A DNA stretch of 64,000 bases, taken from contig JAACMV010000024.1 in the NCBI GenBank assembly GCA_010909725.1, positions 1,426,001-1,490,000 on the forward strand. Reading direction: 5' to 3'. Shown in pieces: positions 1 through 9,303 of this stretch. The stretch is from Picochlorum sp. 'celeri' (Eukaryota; Chlorophyta; Trebouxiophyceae). The notes below the pieces were generated by a model that did not search any database, had not been told where the DNA came from, and was given only the letters and a program-made list of their open reading frames with translations. Numbering within the stretch: the stretch's first letter is position 1; each line of letters starts with the position of its first letter. A program made the translations under genes and the position numbers.

Positions 1-1458
1 TATTGTGTGGTTTCCGATTCCTTGAATTCTATGAATTGCTGCATCCGTTTCAAATGTGACAAATCCAAACCCTCTGTGCTCTTGTTTATTCGTCTTATCT
101 CGCGGTAAATATACATCCAAAACAAATCCAAACTGTGAAAAATAGTTCTTTAAATCCATCTCTGTCGTTTCTCTCGCAAGCTTCCCAACAAACAGCCTGG
201 GACCAGCACGAGCTGACATTGGACCATGCATGGAGGCACCATGCCCAGATCCGCCTTGCAACCAGAGAGATTCTCCTCTGGATCCGTGATGCGACGCATC
301 AAATCTCCCAGATAAAAGACTAGCGCTCTCATTTAGTGAAGAAGAATAGCTGCTTACATATGACGCCCCAGCTGGACTGAGTGGGTCCATCATGTTTGTC
401 ATTGACTGTGTCGTTGGGCTTTGTGTGAACCCACCACCCATCAAATATGGATTGGAGGCCACATTTGGCAAAGGTAGTCCCAAATTCGAACTTGATCGCA
501 TCATATGCTGACTCCTACCAGAGTAATAGGGACTGCCCAGTGAATGCTGTGATGCCAATGAGTGGCCACTCCTGCTGAGGAAGGCATCTGCCAAGGACCC
601 CTGCGGGGTACTAAAAGCGCTATCGGCAGGGGATGTGGTACGATTTGATATATCGATATAGTTATTCCAACTCCCAGCCATTGCAAGGTTTGGTTGTGAC
701 GAGGCCAACCGACTGGGTGCCATGCCACCGCTAGGCTTATCCTTTGGATTTGCTCGATCGATTGCCAATTCGTTCCCCCCCAACGCATGCTTACACATCA
801 TCACTCTCTCGACAGAGCTAGCATGCGCATATGTGATAAACCCAATACCCCTATGACCCATTTTACTGGAATCCTTGGGCATGTATGCGTCCTTGATAGT
901 CCCAAATGCACCAAAATATGCACGAAACTCTGGCTGTGTCACGCCCGCAGGTATCCTGGCAACAAATATCCTATTGGTTTCTGACGATGCCGGCTGCACA
1001 TCCTGCAGAGAACAATATCGCACCACACATGGTTTCCCATAAATAAAATGTTGTGGTACACTGACAGCTGAGCACGCATCCTCAATATTCAGAAACGTTA
1101 TATACGCTCTTCCCGGAGACTCCAGGTTCAAAGAATCTTTCGTCATGACACAATTTTCAATCACTCCATACTTTCCAAAGTATAAAATCAAATCATCTCG
1201 CTCCACGTCCTCTGTCAATCCTGACACCAGTATGATTTTGCTGGGCAGGGAGGAGCCTCTCGTCTCGTCTCTACTCTCGATATTCTGAGCCCGAATATAC
1301 CCCATGCCATTATGAACAGTATTATCCGATGTATCATTCCACAGCATGGATCCTGATGCAGTCTCCTGGCCAAAATAACCCACCCTTCCTTGAGGCGCTG
1401 TGCGGTTGTCGACCTGCACGTCCTTGTCCAGCGCTGCTCCAAAATTCGCACCTCGCAT
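1..1458 (-). CDS. RNA-binding protein with three RRM domains (partial, runs off the left edge)
   Basis: An open frame of 486 codons starts at ATG 1458 (an in-frame TGA lies about 45 nt upstream) and continues past base 1, so the C-terminus is missing. Three RNA-recognition motifs are visible. A divergent first one (about residues 75-145) begins KIILVSGLTED; the second (about 155-235) has the RNP2-like RIFVARIP and RNP1-like HRGIGFITY; the third starts about residue 405 with PRLFVGKL and HRGFGFVTF. Between RRM2 and RRM3 lies a Ser/Asn/Gly/Met-rich linker of about 165 residues, typical of low-complexity hnRNP proteins. The arrangement resembles hnRNP/Musashi/DAZAP1/TDP-43-type regulators of mRNA splicing, stability or translation, but I cannot assign an orthologue. 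A further exon upstream of the chosen ATG cannot be excluded. Confidence 0.85.
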   Translation of the reverse strand, partial: MRGANFGAALDKDVQVDNRTAPQGRVGYFGQETASGSMLWNDTSDNTVHNGMGYIRAQNIESRDETRGSSLPSKIILVSGLTEDVERDDLILYFGKYGVIENCVMTKDSLNLESPGRAYITFLNIEDACSAVSVPQHFIYGKPCVVRYCSLQDVQPASSETNRIFVARIPAGVTQPEFRAYFGAFGTIKDAYMPKDSSKMGHRGIGFITYAHASSVERVMMCKHALGGNELAIDRANPKDKPSGGMAPSRLASSQPNLAMAGSWNNYIDISNRTTSPADSAFSTPQGSLADAFLSRSGHSLASQHSLGSPYYSGRSQHMMRSSSNLGLPLPNVASNPYLMGGGFTQSPTTQSMTNMMDPLSPAGASYVSSYSSSLNESASLLSGRFDASHHGSRGESLWLQGGSGHGASMHGPMSARAGPRLFVGKLARETTEMDLKNYFSQFGFVLDVYLPRDKTNKQEHRGFGFVTFETDAAIHRIQGIGNHTI

Positions 1459-2256
1459 CCGTAATTCTGAGAAACTATCAACTATTTTGATGCTTCATCC
1501 AGTTAAGAATGAAACCATACCGCTCATCGTACTACAGTGGCGGTGACAGTAAAAACACGTGATATAAATTCTTCACCCAATCTTCCCTGCAATGAACTCA
1601 ATTGCCCATTATTCGGTCGTCTATGTTTGAATTAATATAGACTCTTGCAATATACGCCAATGGATGGCCAAAGAACACCACAAAGAACCAACCACAGGTG
1701 AAAATGGCAACATGACCTACCCTTGTGACAAGGTATACGTGACACTGAGCCACTCTCTGCACAGATGGAGTTCACTGTGGAGATTGAAATTCAAATGAAT
1801 AAAAGCAATTGAAGAATGCGAGCAATCGGTTGTCTCTTGGACAAGGGCGTTGGTGGCCATTGTGGGCGAATATTCTCTGACGCCTCGTTACTCGTGTCGA
1901 CCGCAAGTCGAGATGACGCTAGATCTCTGCACACCGGTGTGCGTAGCGTAACCCTCCCTCATGACACACTGCAGACAGGGTCAAGATACTACCTGCGGAT
2001 TCGCCGATGAGCGATCGAGACAATGGTGATGCATCTACGACTCACTGGATGCGCAACAGCTCAAAGCATGGAGGAGGCCTCTAGTGGTACAGAAATGGAA
2101 GCATCGCAGTAACGATCCAAAGGCTCATGTGCACATGTACACGTGTACGGGAACACGAATTGACGGACGTGAGCACCTGCCTGTCGGGTCTCAGGACATG
2201 TCGTGCACAAAGAATGCACCTTTATTACAAAGTAGAGATTATTCATCACTGAAATA
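1459..2256. other. intergenic region between divergent genes
   Basis: About 800 bases separate the RNA-binding protein (leftward) from the lipase (rightward), so both promoters should lie here. I see only short frames without homology, including a 64-codon rightward one at 1816-2010, and no RNA gene or repeat. Confidence 0.5.
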
Positions 2257-3774
2257 ATGATGGAATTGCGTATTCGGCGGGCATGGTTCTTGGCCTTTTT
2301 TATTGGGGTGTGCCGTGCGCAATATGGTGTGACGGTCAATTTTGAGAATGCATGCGAGGAGGCACTTGATATCAGTATTGAAGATGATGAGAATGGGTCT
2401 ACTGAGATATCTATCGATGCGGGGGAGCAGTTGGTGCACACTATTTGCTCTTCGTTGTGCACCGGTTGGCTTGGAGCCTCGTATTCGTATCCATATTCGT
2501 GGAGAGCCACACCTCGTCGGTCTGCATGCGACTTCTCTGACAGTGGATCTGGTACGGTGACTATTAGTGGTACAATGCCATTAGGGGCGTCAGACGATGT
2601 GTACATATCCTGTCCCGATATTACCTGTACTCAAGAAGACCAGGAGGAAGATGAGAGAATTACAAGTACTACTCCTCGCGAGGGATCGTGTTCATCCGTC
2701 ACTATTTCAGAAACATCGTTACCATCGCCATCAGATCCTTTGGCTGGCGTGATGGCGAGATTATCCAGCATGGCGTACTCTGAACAGGATGAGTTCCAGC
2801 AAGCAGCTAGTGCACTGGTCGGTGCATCCTGCGTGGATTTCTTATACAATTCAGAGGGATCTGAAGTAGGGGTGGCTGTGAATGACGATTCGATATATAT
2901 CGCATTTCGAGGCAGCGAGACTGACTCGCAGGGATTTCAAGATGATTGGCTTGAGACGAATTTCCAGACAAACATCATTAATGCAGACGCAGGGGATGCA
3001 GAGGTCAACCTGCACCAAGGTTTTTATGAGGCATGGAAGGACAGTGAGGAATGGATTAAAAATATCCTCAAGGCATATCCTGATCGCGCTGTATATATCA
3101 CTGGACATTCCTTGGGAGGCGCTATTGCTCAAATTGCTGGTTTGATGCTTGACAAGGACTCTGATACAAGAGTCACTGCAGTGTATACTTTTGGAGCCCC
3201 TCCAGTGGGGGGCGATTTATGGCTGAATGAAATGGAACGTTCTGGTATGAATACTAAAGTTGTCAACTTTGTGCATCCTGATGATCCAGTCGTGTATGTT
3301 CAAGAAGCCATTGAATCAAACCTGTTGGGGTCCATTCTAGGCTCTCTGACTGGAATCACTGATGATCTACGAGAGTTGCGCCCAGCAGGAAGGGCTGCCG
3401 ATGTGACTGACGCGGCATGTGTAGAGACATTTCCAGCCTTCAATGATGATACGTGGTCATTTGATGCACATGCCATCGACTCGTATCAAACCCTCATTGA
3501 CAGCAATTGCATTGTTGCTGGAGACAGCCCATATCCAGAGTGTGTGCCTAGTACGTACAGTAGTGGTACAGAGTCTATCGATACATGCACAGGTGAGGAT
3601 ACATCGAATGATACTGGGACGACCGGAAATATGAATACCCCTGCTGCTGATACTGGCACTGAGGAAGAAGAAGAGCAACAAGATGAAGAAACAGATGTGA
3701 TGGCATCATTCTCGATCGAGAGAAATGCCATAGATGCACTGATCATGTGTACTGCCATCATTATATTGGTATGA
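2257..3774 (+). CDS. secreted or surface class 3 lipase (alpha/beta hydrolase)
   Basis: A 505-residue protein with an N-terminal signal peptide (charged start, then AWFLAFFIGVCRA). The lipase class 3 core (about residues 160-420) has the nucleophile elbow GHSLGGAIAQ (Ser near residue 287), a following VHPDDPV that likely supplies the acid, and a late FDAHAIDSY that likely supplies the catalytic His. An N-terminal Cys-containing domain (about 25-130) precedes the hydrolase. The tail is a Thr/Gly spacer, an acidic run and a terminal hydrophobic segment (ALIMCTAIIILV), as in GPI-anchored proteins. The family hydrolyses acylglycerols or related esters; the substrate is not readable. Two adjacent ATGs open the frame; the first is used. 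GPI anchoring is inference. Confidence 0.88.
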   Translation: MMELRIRRAWFLAFFIGVCRAQYGVTVNFENACEEALDISIEDDENGSTEISIDAGEQLVHTICSSLCTGWLGASYSYPYSWRATPRRSACDFSDSGSGTVTISGTMPLGASDDVYISCPDITCTQEDQEEDERITSTTPREGSCSSVTISETSLPSPSDPLAGVMARLSSMAYSEQDEFQQAASALVGASCVDFLYNSEGSEVGVAVNDDSIYIAFRGSETDSQGFQDDWLETNFQTNIINADAGDAEVNLHQGFYEAWKDSEEWIKNILKAYPDRAVYITGHSLGGAIAQIAGLMLDKDSDTRVTAVYTFGAPPVGGDLWLNEMERSGMNTKVVNFVHPDDPVVYVQEAIESNLLGSILGSLTGITDDLRELRPAGRAADVTDAACVETFPAFNDDTWSFDAHAIDSYQTLIDSNCIVAGDSPYPECVPSTYSSGTESIDTCTGEDTSNDTGTTGNMNTPAADTGTEEEEEQQDEETDVMASFSIERNAIDALIMCTAIIILV

Positions 3775-3976
3775 GGCAGCCATGGGGGTCTCTACGTTCT
3801 GCATGCCAATGAAACAGGGTCTGTTCCCTGTTAATAAAAACATAAAAATCGTGTTTTCCTTCAAGGAAACCAGAAACCTTGTATGAAAGAAGACTTGACT
3901 GCATACTTGATCATATTGAGATAGAATTGTTTGTATTGAAAATAGAAGACGGAAAGGTGGTAAGTATATCATTCCA

Positions 3977-4339
3977 ATGCCACGGTACTACTGTGATTAT
4001 TGCGATGCGTATTTGACCCACGACTCGGCACTGGTTCGGAAACAGCATAACGCTGGATTTAAACATAAATCAAATGTAAAAGCGTACTATTTACAGTACG
4101 AGGAAGAGGCTCAGGCGAGACTGTGGGCAGAGTTGAACGGTTTTGCTCCACCACCTGGTGGTCCATTTCCTCCTGGAATGATGGTGAGACCACCACCTGG
4201 GATGGGTCAGGGTCCACCACCACCACATGGTGGTGTGAGACCACCAATGTATCCTCCTAGTGTCGGAGGTCCGGGTCCAATGCAGCAGCCTCCTCCCCAC
4301 CAGCAGCAACAACAGCAGTATCAGGCGCCACATCAGTAG
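3977..4339 (+). CDS. SNRPC: U1 small nuclear ribonucleoprotein C (U1-C)
   Basis: A 120-residue protein whose first 40 residues are the U1-C zinc finger: [17 protein letters not shown] followed by [15 protein letters not shown], giving the C2H2 ligands (C6, C9 and two His). The remainder is the usual Pro/Gly/Met-rich tail ending in a Gln run. U1-C belongs to the U1 snRNP and stabilises pairing of U1 snRNA with the 5' splice site. Length and layout match the family, although metazoan copies have longer tails. The frequent GTACGT donors in this window are the sites such a particle would read. It is a compact single exon about 200 nt after the lipase. Confidence 0.97.
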   Translation: MPRYYCDYCDAYLTHDSALVRKQHNAGFKHKSNVKAYYLQYEEEAQARLWAELNGFAPPPGGPFPPGMMVRPPPGMGQGPPPPHGGVRPPMYPPSVGGPGPMQQPPPHQQQQQQYQAPHQ

Positions 4340-4378
4340 CACTAGTAATAGGTGCCATTACAGTGTTTATTTATTCTT

Positions 4379-6307
4379 CTATGTATATTGTATAAGATAG
4401 AACGTGACGATAAGAAATACAATCCATTCGACTTTCTGTAATATTCCAATCGTATTGTGCATCATGGCAGTGTTGGTGGAATTCACATACTCGAGGGATT
4501 TTTTCAACACAATGTTGCTGACCATGGCATGACCGCGCTTTTCAACAGGATGAGGGTCACTTGACGCCACTCGCGTCTTCCAAATGACGGCTCCAGATAC
4601 TCGATCATAGGATACTTCCGAGGAGGGGACCTGTCCTTTTAGGACGGCGTTGGGAATGTAATCCAACTCCTCATAGGATGGGAGTTCTGTATCGATCGGT
4701 GACCCGTTCCTGACAACAATCCTATCGTATTGAGGTCGAGAGAGTAGCTCACTATACCTGCGGGCCGTTGGAAAGATGATGAAGTTTGCAGGACAGCCAA
4801 CTCTGATGCGACCATGGTCAAACACGCGCATGGCATTTGCTGGAGTGCTAGTCACGCTCTGCACCCACGTGCCATATGGTCTATCAAGATGGGCCATCCG
4901 ACAACCCTGATTGAATACTTCAAGCATATCCAAATCCCCATACGCGTAGAATTGATCCCTCGTATTATCTGATGCAATGGCAACTGGCACGCCGGCCTGG
5001 CGTGCCTCATGCAGTAGAGTGATGCCTCTCCATCGTGGCGTACGTCCTCCAGCGCCATGCCTATCCTGCGTCCATTGATTTACTAATGGAAGAGACACCA
5101 CTGTGACTCCTGCCTTGGCGGCAACAGCGAGCGTTCTACGCAGTTCATGCTCTGGCTGGTATGCCAGGGAACAACAATGTCCACACACCACGCGACCCTG
5201 GTACCCATACTTGAGAGTCTTCTCCGCGACATATCGCAGTCCACGCGCCAATTCATTACCATTCTCATCTGTATGAAAGTCTATATCTAAATTCCTCTCC
5301 TTCGCAAGGGTGAATATCCTATCTAACAATAGGTCTCTATCTTTATCACAAGTGGTCCAATCATCCTCAGGCATCCCCCCTTGCTCTGCACAACATACTG
5401 CAGCCCCTAACAAACCACCGTGTTTAGCTACAACATCAGCAAGCTTACGCGCAGCGTCTTCATCCCTAAAAAAACTCAATGCCACCAACGACACTCCCTG
5501 TAGCTCTACACGACCCTTCCATCTATCCCGAATCTTGGCAAATGCAGGCCAGGTGAGCTCAATGTGCTTATCCGTCATATTAATAAGATGTGTTCGTAAT
5601 GCAGATGTTCCATGCGCGTATGCACAGCGCACACTAAACTCCATTCTGCATTCTACATCCTCTGCATCCCAAAATGCAGCGTCAGCTGCTGTTGACCGAT
5701 CTGCACCACTCAGATTCCCCGTCGGATTTCTACTCCGCTCGGCAGTATGTCCCTTATCAATATGTGTATGCAAATCCACAAACGTTGGCAGCAGAAACTT
5801 GCCTTTCAGATCAATGATATCAACCCTCCTCTGTTTCCAACGAGGCATGGCATACACATACGTGTCCTCTTCATTTTCTCCACATCCATAAATACCCACA
5901 ATACGCTCATCATATACTTCAATATCTACAATAGCTATTCCGTCCACTGACACTGGCGTCGCAGCCCGAGTCAACCTCTTCTCCTGTCCATGGACAGGGG
6001 ACCCACGATGCCCTACTACCACTCCTGTGCCTTTGACAAAAAGACCATGAGTGCCATGCCCGTGGTGGCCGCGTGCGTGATGCTTTTTATCATGATGATG
6101 TCGGTGATGATGCCCATTCACATGTGGAGCGCCTTTGACGGGAGAAGATGAATGACCTTTTCCTCTTGTCACTTGACACTGAACACACCCGAGCAGATGC
6201 TCCTCATCCTCCCAGCAGCACACCGGAACACCCGCATTATGCAAAATATAGTGTTTTGATTCCTTCGGTATCAATATACCATCGTTTACGTGTCCTTTAC
6301 CGTTCAT
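4379..6307 (-). CDS. cytosine-deaminase-like amidohydrolase with His-rich N-terminal insert and C-terminal hydrophobic tail
   Basis: A 642-residue protein; the first true ATG is at 6307 (a GTG precedes it in frame). The amidohydrolase barrel (about residues 145-560) shows the metal ligands expected of the CodA/cytosine deaminase group: DLHTHIDKGH, DFHTDENGN, VCGHCCSL and ASDNTRDQF. The family hydrolyses the amino group of cytosine or related heterocycles; the exact substrate is inference. Unusual parts: residues about 65-95 are extremely His-rich, inserted between the first beta-sandwich strands and the barrel; and the C-terminus ends in a hydrophobic span (WIVFLIVTFYLI) that looks like a tail anchor. 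E. coli CodA is about 430 residues, so roughly 200 are extra. Bacterial affinity suggests old lateral transfer, unproven here. Confidence 0.82.
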   Translation of the reverse strand: MNGKGHVNDGILIPKESKHYILHNAGVPVCCWEDEEHLLGCVQCQVTRGKGHSSSPVKGAPHVNGHHHRHHHDKKHHARGHHGHGTHGLFVKGTGVVVGHRGSPVHGQEKRLTRAATPVSVDGIAIVDIEVYDERIVGIYGCGENEEDTYVYAMPRWKQRRVDIIDLKGKFLLPTFVDLHTHIDKGHTAERSRNPTGNLSGADRSTAADAAFWDAEDVECRMEFSVRCAYAHGTSALRTHLINMTDKHIELTWPAFAKIRDRWKGRVELQGVSLVALSFFRDEDAARKLADVVAKHGGLLGAAVCCAEQGGMPEDDWTTCDKDRDLLLDRIFTLAKERNLDIDFHTDENGNELARGLRYVAEKTLKYGYQGRVVCGHCCSLAYQPEHELRRTLAVAAKAGVTVVSLPLVNQWTQDRHGAGGRTPRWRGITLLHEARQAGVPVAIASDNTRDQFYAYGDLDMLEVFNQGCRMAHLDRPYGTWVQSVTSTPANAMRVFDHGRIRVGCPANFIIFPTARRYSELLSRPQYDRIVVRNGSPIDTELPSYEELDYIPNAVLKGQVPSSEVSYDRVSGAVIWKTRVASSDPHPVEKRGHAMVSNIVLKKSLEYVNSTNTAMMHNTIGILQKVEWIVFLIVTFYLIQYT

Positions 6308-6597
6308 CACATGGACGTTGAATCCCTCCCAGCCTACTCGCAGAGATATCGCACAATGCTGGCACGTTCATCAACACTCTATACTACTTTGAGTACAATG
6401 TTACTATCTTGACGAGTGAATGTTGACGACGATACACAATCTGCGGTCAGTCGAGATCCCAAGCACTCCTTGATTCGATAGAATAAAACAACAACAAAAA
6501 AGTATTGAAGTATCCAATCTTCATCCAATCCGTTTTCTAGCCAATCAGCACAGAACTAGGGCAAATATTGTCATTCCTATACTTTTTAAACAGCAAG

Positions 6598-7206
6598 ATG
6601 GGATTAGGAACTGCAAAGGTGTTCTCATCAATCGCGTTGGCGATTGACATAATCTCTTGCTTCTTTTCGCTCGTCGTCACCGGCTTCTTTGCCTACGTCA
6701 TCAGCAATTATTTCGGCGACTCTCCCTGGTTTATTGATCTTGGAGTAGCATTTGCGATTGTATGCTTTCTCATTCTTCTCGCCACCAGCATATTGGGCTG
6801 CATGACGTCGTGTGGAAAACCAAGCAGTATTGGACTGCACGGAACAAAGTTTGGTCTCGATTTGTTTGCGTGGCTCTTAACGTTGATCTCTGTGGCGATC
6901 AATACAAATAAGACGGAGCAAAAAGTCTACTTTGGAGGTCAGTATGAAGGGTCGACAGACTTGGGGACGTTTTTGGACTCGTGTGACAGCGTCTATGGCT
7001 TTAATGAAGCATGTGCTTGGTCGGTTGGTATAGTGCTCCTGTGGTGCGTTTTCTGCCTTCTCTTTGTCAACATGATCTTGCACGCTCTTGCTATATTGCA
7101 TGTGAGGAATCATTCGAACGTGGCAAAAGCCACTGCTGGAGAGGGGGGAGTGCAGAATGTAAACCAACCAGTGAGTGAGCCAGTCATTGTAGACAACCAG
7201 GTGTGA
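6598..7206 (+). CDS. four-transmembrane protein of unknown function
   Basis: Start chosen at ATG 6598 (context AAGATGG); an in-frame ATG ten codons upstream is in poorer context. The protein of about 202 residues has four hydrophobic segments (roughly residues 10-35, 48-70, 85-100, 140-165), a loop between TM3 and TM4 with paired Cys (SCDSVYGFNEAC), and a hydrophilic C-terminal tail. The topology resembles MARVEL/tetraspan/claudin-like proteins, but I recognise no signature motif (no CCG of tetraspanins). Probably a plasma- or endomembrane protein. The function is not known. Confidence 0.75.
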   Translation: MGLGTAKVFSSIALAIDIISCFFSLVVTGFFAYVISNYFGDSPWFIDLGVAFAIVCFLILLATSILGCMTSCGKPSSIGLHGTKFGLDLFAWLLTLISVAINTNKTEQKVYFGGQYEGSTDLGTFLDSCDSVYGFNEACAWSVGIVLLWCVFCLLFVNMILHALAILHVRNHSNVAKATAGEGGVQNVNQPVSEPVIVDNQV

Positions 7207-7535
7207 GTGGTGGCAGCATAGGCGAGCGGGATTGTATTGATAAAATTCTTTTATATTCTATCAAACGAATACTCTCAAAAACATCATGATTGGTTATATA
7301 CCATGACGATGTCGTCGGTGTAAGAAACAGAAACGTTCTGGCTGTTCCACCAAGGCGTTGGTGGTGGTCTTACGTAAGATGCTCTTCTAGGGCAATGTGA
7401 AGACGACATGCCCGTGTCGAAAAAACCCCCGGTACCGCTCCACATGTCTTTGCATCAGTAAATAGAAAATTTTCAAATCGTAAACCGTAGAAAGAAAACC
7501 CCGGTCGTCCATCATCGGTGTCGTCGAGGGACGAG
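7207..7535. other. intergenic region
   Basis: About 330 bases between two rightward genes, holding the 3' end of the four-TM gene and the kinase promoter and 5' UTR. No further gene is seen. Confidence 0.5.
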
Positions 7536-8804
7536 ATGGGTAAAAAGAAATTGTCCGGTGCGAGCGGGGCATCCGGAGAAACACACGCATCAGCGGAGGA
7601 ATTAGAAGCTCGAGGATGGAAAAGGGCTGGGTCTGTGACCTTCAGTCGGCCAAAGGTCGGAGTAGGGTACAAATCTATTCGGGACCTGATGGGGGAAGAA
7701 TACATTGACTATCTAGATTTGAGCATCAAAAATAAGCTAGGAGAGGGTGCATTTGCCAATGTTTTTCTGGCGAAACTTACTGATGGGACTGAAGTGGCTG
7801 TGAAAATGCTCAAACATGAGCATTTGAAGAATGAGGAGGAGATATTTCTGTTTTTGAAAGAGATCAAGACGCTCAAAAAACTTCACCATCGTAATATTGT
7901 GCAATTAATCGGTATGGGAGGCGTGCAAGACGGAAAAGGTAAGGTGATTGAATTATTCGTCGTGACGGAAGTGTTGAAAGGAGGGACGCTGCGCCGCCTA
8001 GTCCAGGACCAGATGATTACAGTGCATCACAAGCAGTATTCCATCTACGAGGCCACCCAGTGGTGCCTGGGAGTGGCAAAGGCGTTGCAATACTTGCACA
8101 AGGCGACCCCGAAAGTGATTCATAGAGATTTAAAATTAGAGAATGTGATTTTGACCGTATCTCCGCGCACTCGGAAAAAAGGTGAGGAGATTGTTGCAAA
8201 ACTGGCTGATTTTGGTTTGGCAACATTGTTGGAGAAACACACCAAGGATTTGTACTCTGATATCGTCGATGAGGTGATGAAAAAACCCGAAGCTATGTGG
8301 TCGTCTCTTACTCGAACAAGGAGTAACAAGGTGGTGGCATTGCTGGAAAAGATGCAGAGCATGAGCTCGTATGGGTCCCCCAGCAATGATGAATCCATGT
8401 ACAGTGGATATGCAGAGGCCACAGGGGTTGCTGGGTCGTACGGGTACATGGCACCGGAAGTGTTTTTGAATCAAACCTATACAGAAAAGGTCGACATATT
8501 CAGTTTTGGTGTCCTCATGTATAATCTGTGTTACAGAGTGATCCCATCCCTGATGATCATGTCAAATGGGGACACACAGGATATGGTTGTGTATGCAAAG
8601 CAAGTAGCAGACGGATTTCGACAGCCTTTGAGTGATGAAAAACTTCCCAAGCAGTTGAATGAGATTATCGAATCATGCTGGAGTCATGACCCAGCTGACA
8701 GACCGAGTGCCACCAAAGTTGTGGACATGTTGACTGCAGTTTTGGAATCTGAGGTTTTGGATCCTGATGAGCCTGTCGGTGGCTGCTGCTGTATTGTATC
8801 GTAA
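7536..8804 (+). CDS. tyrosine-kinase-like (TKL) protein kinase with C-terminal CaaX box
   Basis: First ATG at 7536 (MGKKKLSG); 422 residues. Kinase motifs in order: glycine loop LGEGAFANVF, VAIK-type lysine in EVAVKML, HRDLKLENV catalytic loop, ADFGLA, APEV, and SFGVLMYNL in helix F. Composition resembles plant/algal TKL (Raf/MLK-like) Ser/Thr kinases. About 80 residues separate DFG from APE, far longer than the usual 20-35, with a charged and Ser-rich insert. The protein ends GGCCCIVS: the last four residues (C-I-V-S) form a farnesylation-type CaaX box with two Cys before it that could be palmitoylated, suggesting a membrane-attached signalling kinase. The membrane role is inference; the catalytic residues look intact. 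Confidence 0.9.
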   Translation: MGKKKLSGASGASGETHASAEELEARGWKRAGSVTFSRPKVGVGYKSIRDLMGEEYIDYLDLSIKNKLGEGAFANVFLAKLTDGTEVAVKMLKHEHLKNEEEIFLFLKEIKTLKKLHHRNIVQLIGMGGVQDGKGKVIELFVVTEVLKGGTLRRLVQDQMITVHHKQYSIYEATQWCLGVAKALQYLHKATPKVIHRDLKLENVILTVSPRTRKKGEEIVAKLADFGLATLLEKHTKDLYSDIVDEVMKKPEAMWSSLTRTRSNKVVALLEKMQSMSSYGSPSNDESMYSGYAEATGVAGSYGYMAPEVFLNQTYTEKVDIFSFGVLMYNLCYRVIPSLMIMSNGDTQDMVVYAKQVADGFRQPLSDEKLPKQLNEIIESCWSHDPADRPSATKVVDMLTAVLESEVLDPDEPVGGCCCIVS

Positions 8805-8863
8805 ATCGGATAATTATTTTCATTTTTTGTCAGTTATGATGTATTCACGAGAATAACTCTGTC

Positions 8864-9277
8864 ATGGTGGAGAATTCTGACAAAACGGAAGATTCTCCTG
8901 AATCGCAACAAGGTCGAACTTCGTGTGTTAAATACTTTGATGCCCTCTGGTTCTGTTATTGTACGTCATATGTACTTTTATGATCAAGTTCGATCGTAAT
9001 CATAATGCCTGACTATGTGTGTATTTGTGTGAGAGCAGCTCCAGTCCATCAACTGAAGAGGTATTATGTGTATGGGGATGTGGACGACTGTTTGGGCCAT
9101 TGGAGCAAGCTGATGGCATGTCTGAGGCAGAAGACTCGGTTCAGGGATGAGGATGATACGATTCACCGCGATGGGGAGTGCCTGTGGGAATTACGGTCCC
9201 CTGAAGAGGCAGCAGCATTCTGGACAAAGGAGTTCAGCCAAGATGATAATGATGAGCATGATACACAAACGACGTGA
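8864..9277 (+). CDS. EMI1/DUF3128-family small Cys-rich protein, two exons
   Basis: The 3' part (from 9039) is open, but a separate first exon completes the family pattern. Exon 1 is 8864-8960 (ATG, then CVKYFDALWFCY), the intron is 8961-9038 (78 nt, GTACGT to CAG), and exon 2 is 9039-9277. The join creates FCYSPVHQLKRYYVYG followed by DDCLGHWSKLMACLR, matching the conserved core of DUF3128 proteins (yeast Emi1, human C22orf39): two Cys-containing helices, YYxYG, and a W-x-x-EF end. Spliced product 111 residues. The family is associated with mitochondria and early meiotic induction in yeast; the molecular role is poorly defined. Confidence rests on the phase-consistent splice sites and the motif formed across the join. 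Confidence 0.8.
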
Positions 9278-9303
9278 CAATGGTAACAATATTACTGATA
9301 ATG

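Noticed and set aside
2061..2606. Leftward 181-codon frame antisense to the lipase
   Set aside because: Shadow of the lipase signal-peptide region; no conserved content, and the lipase frame has clear motifs.
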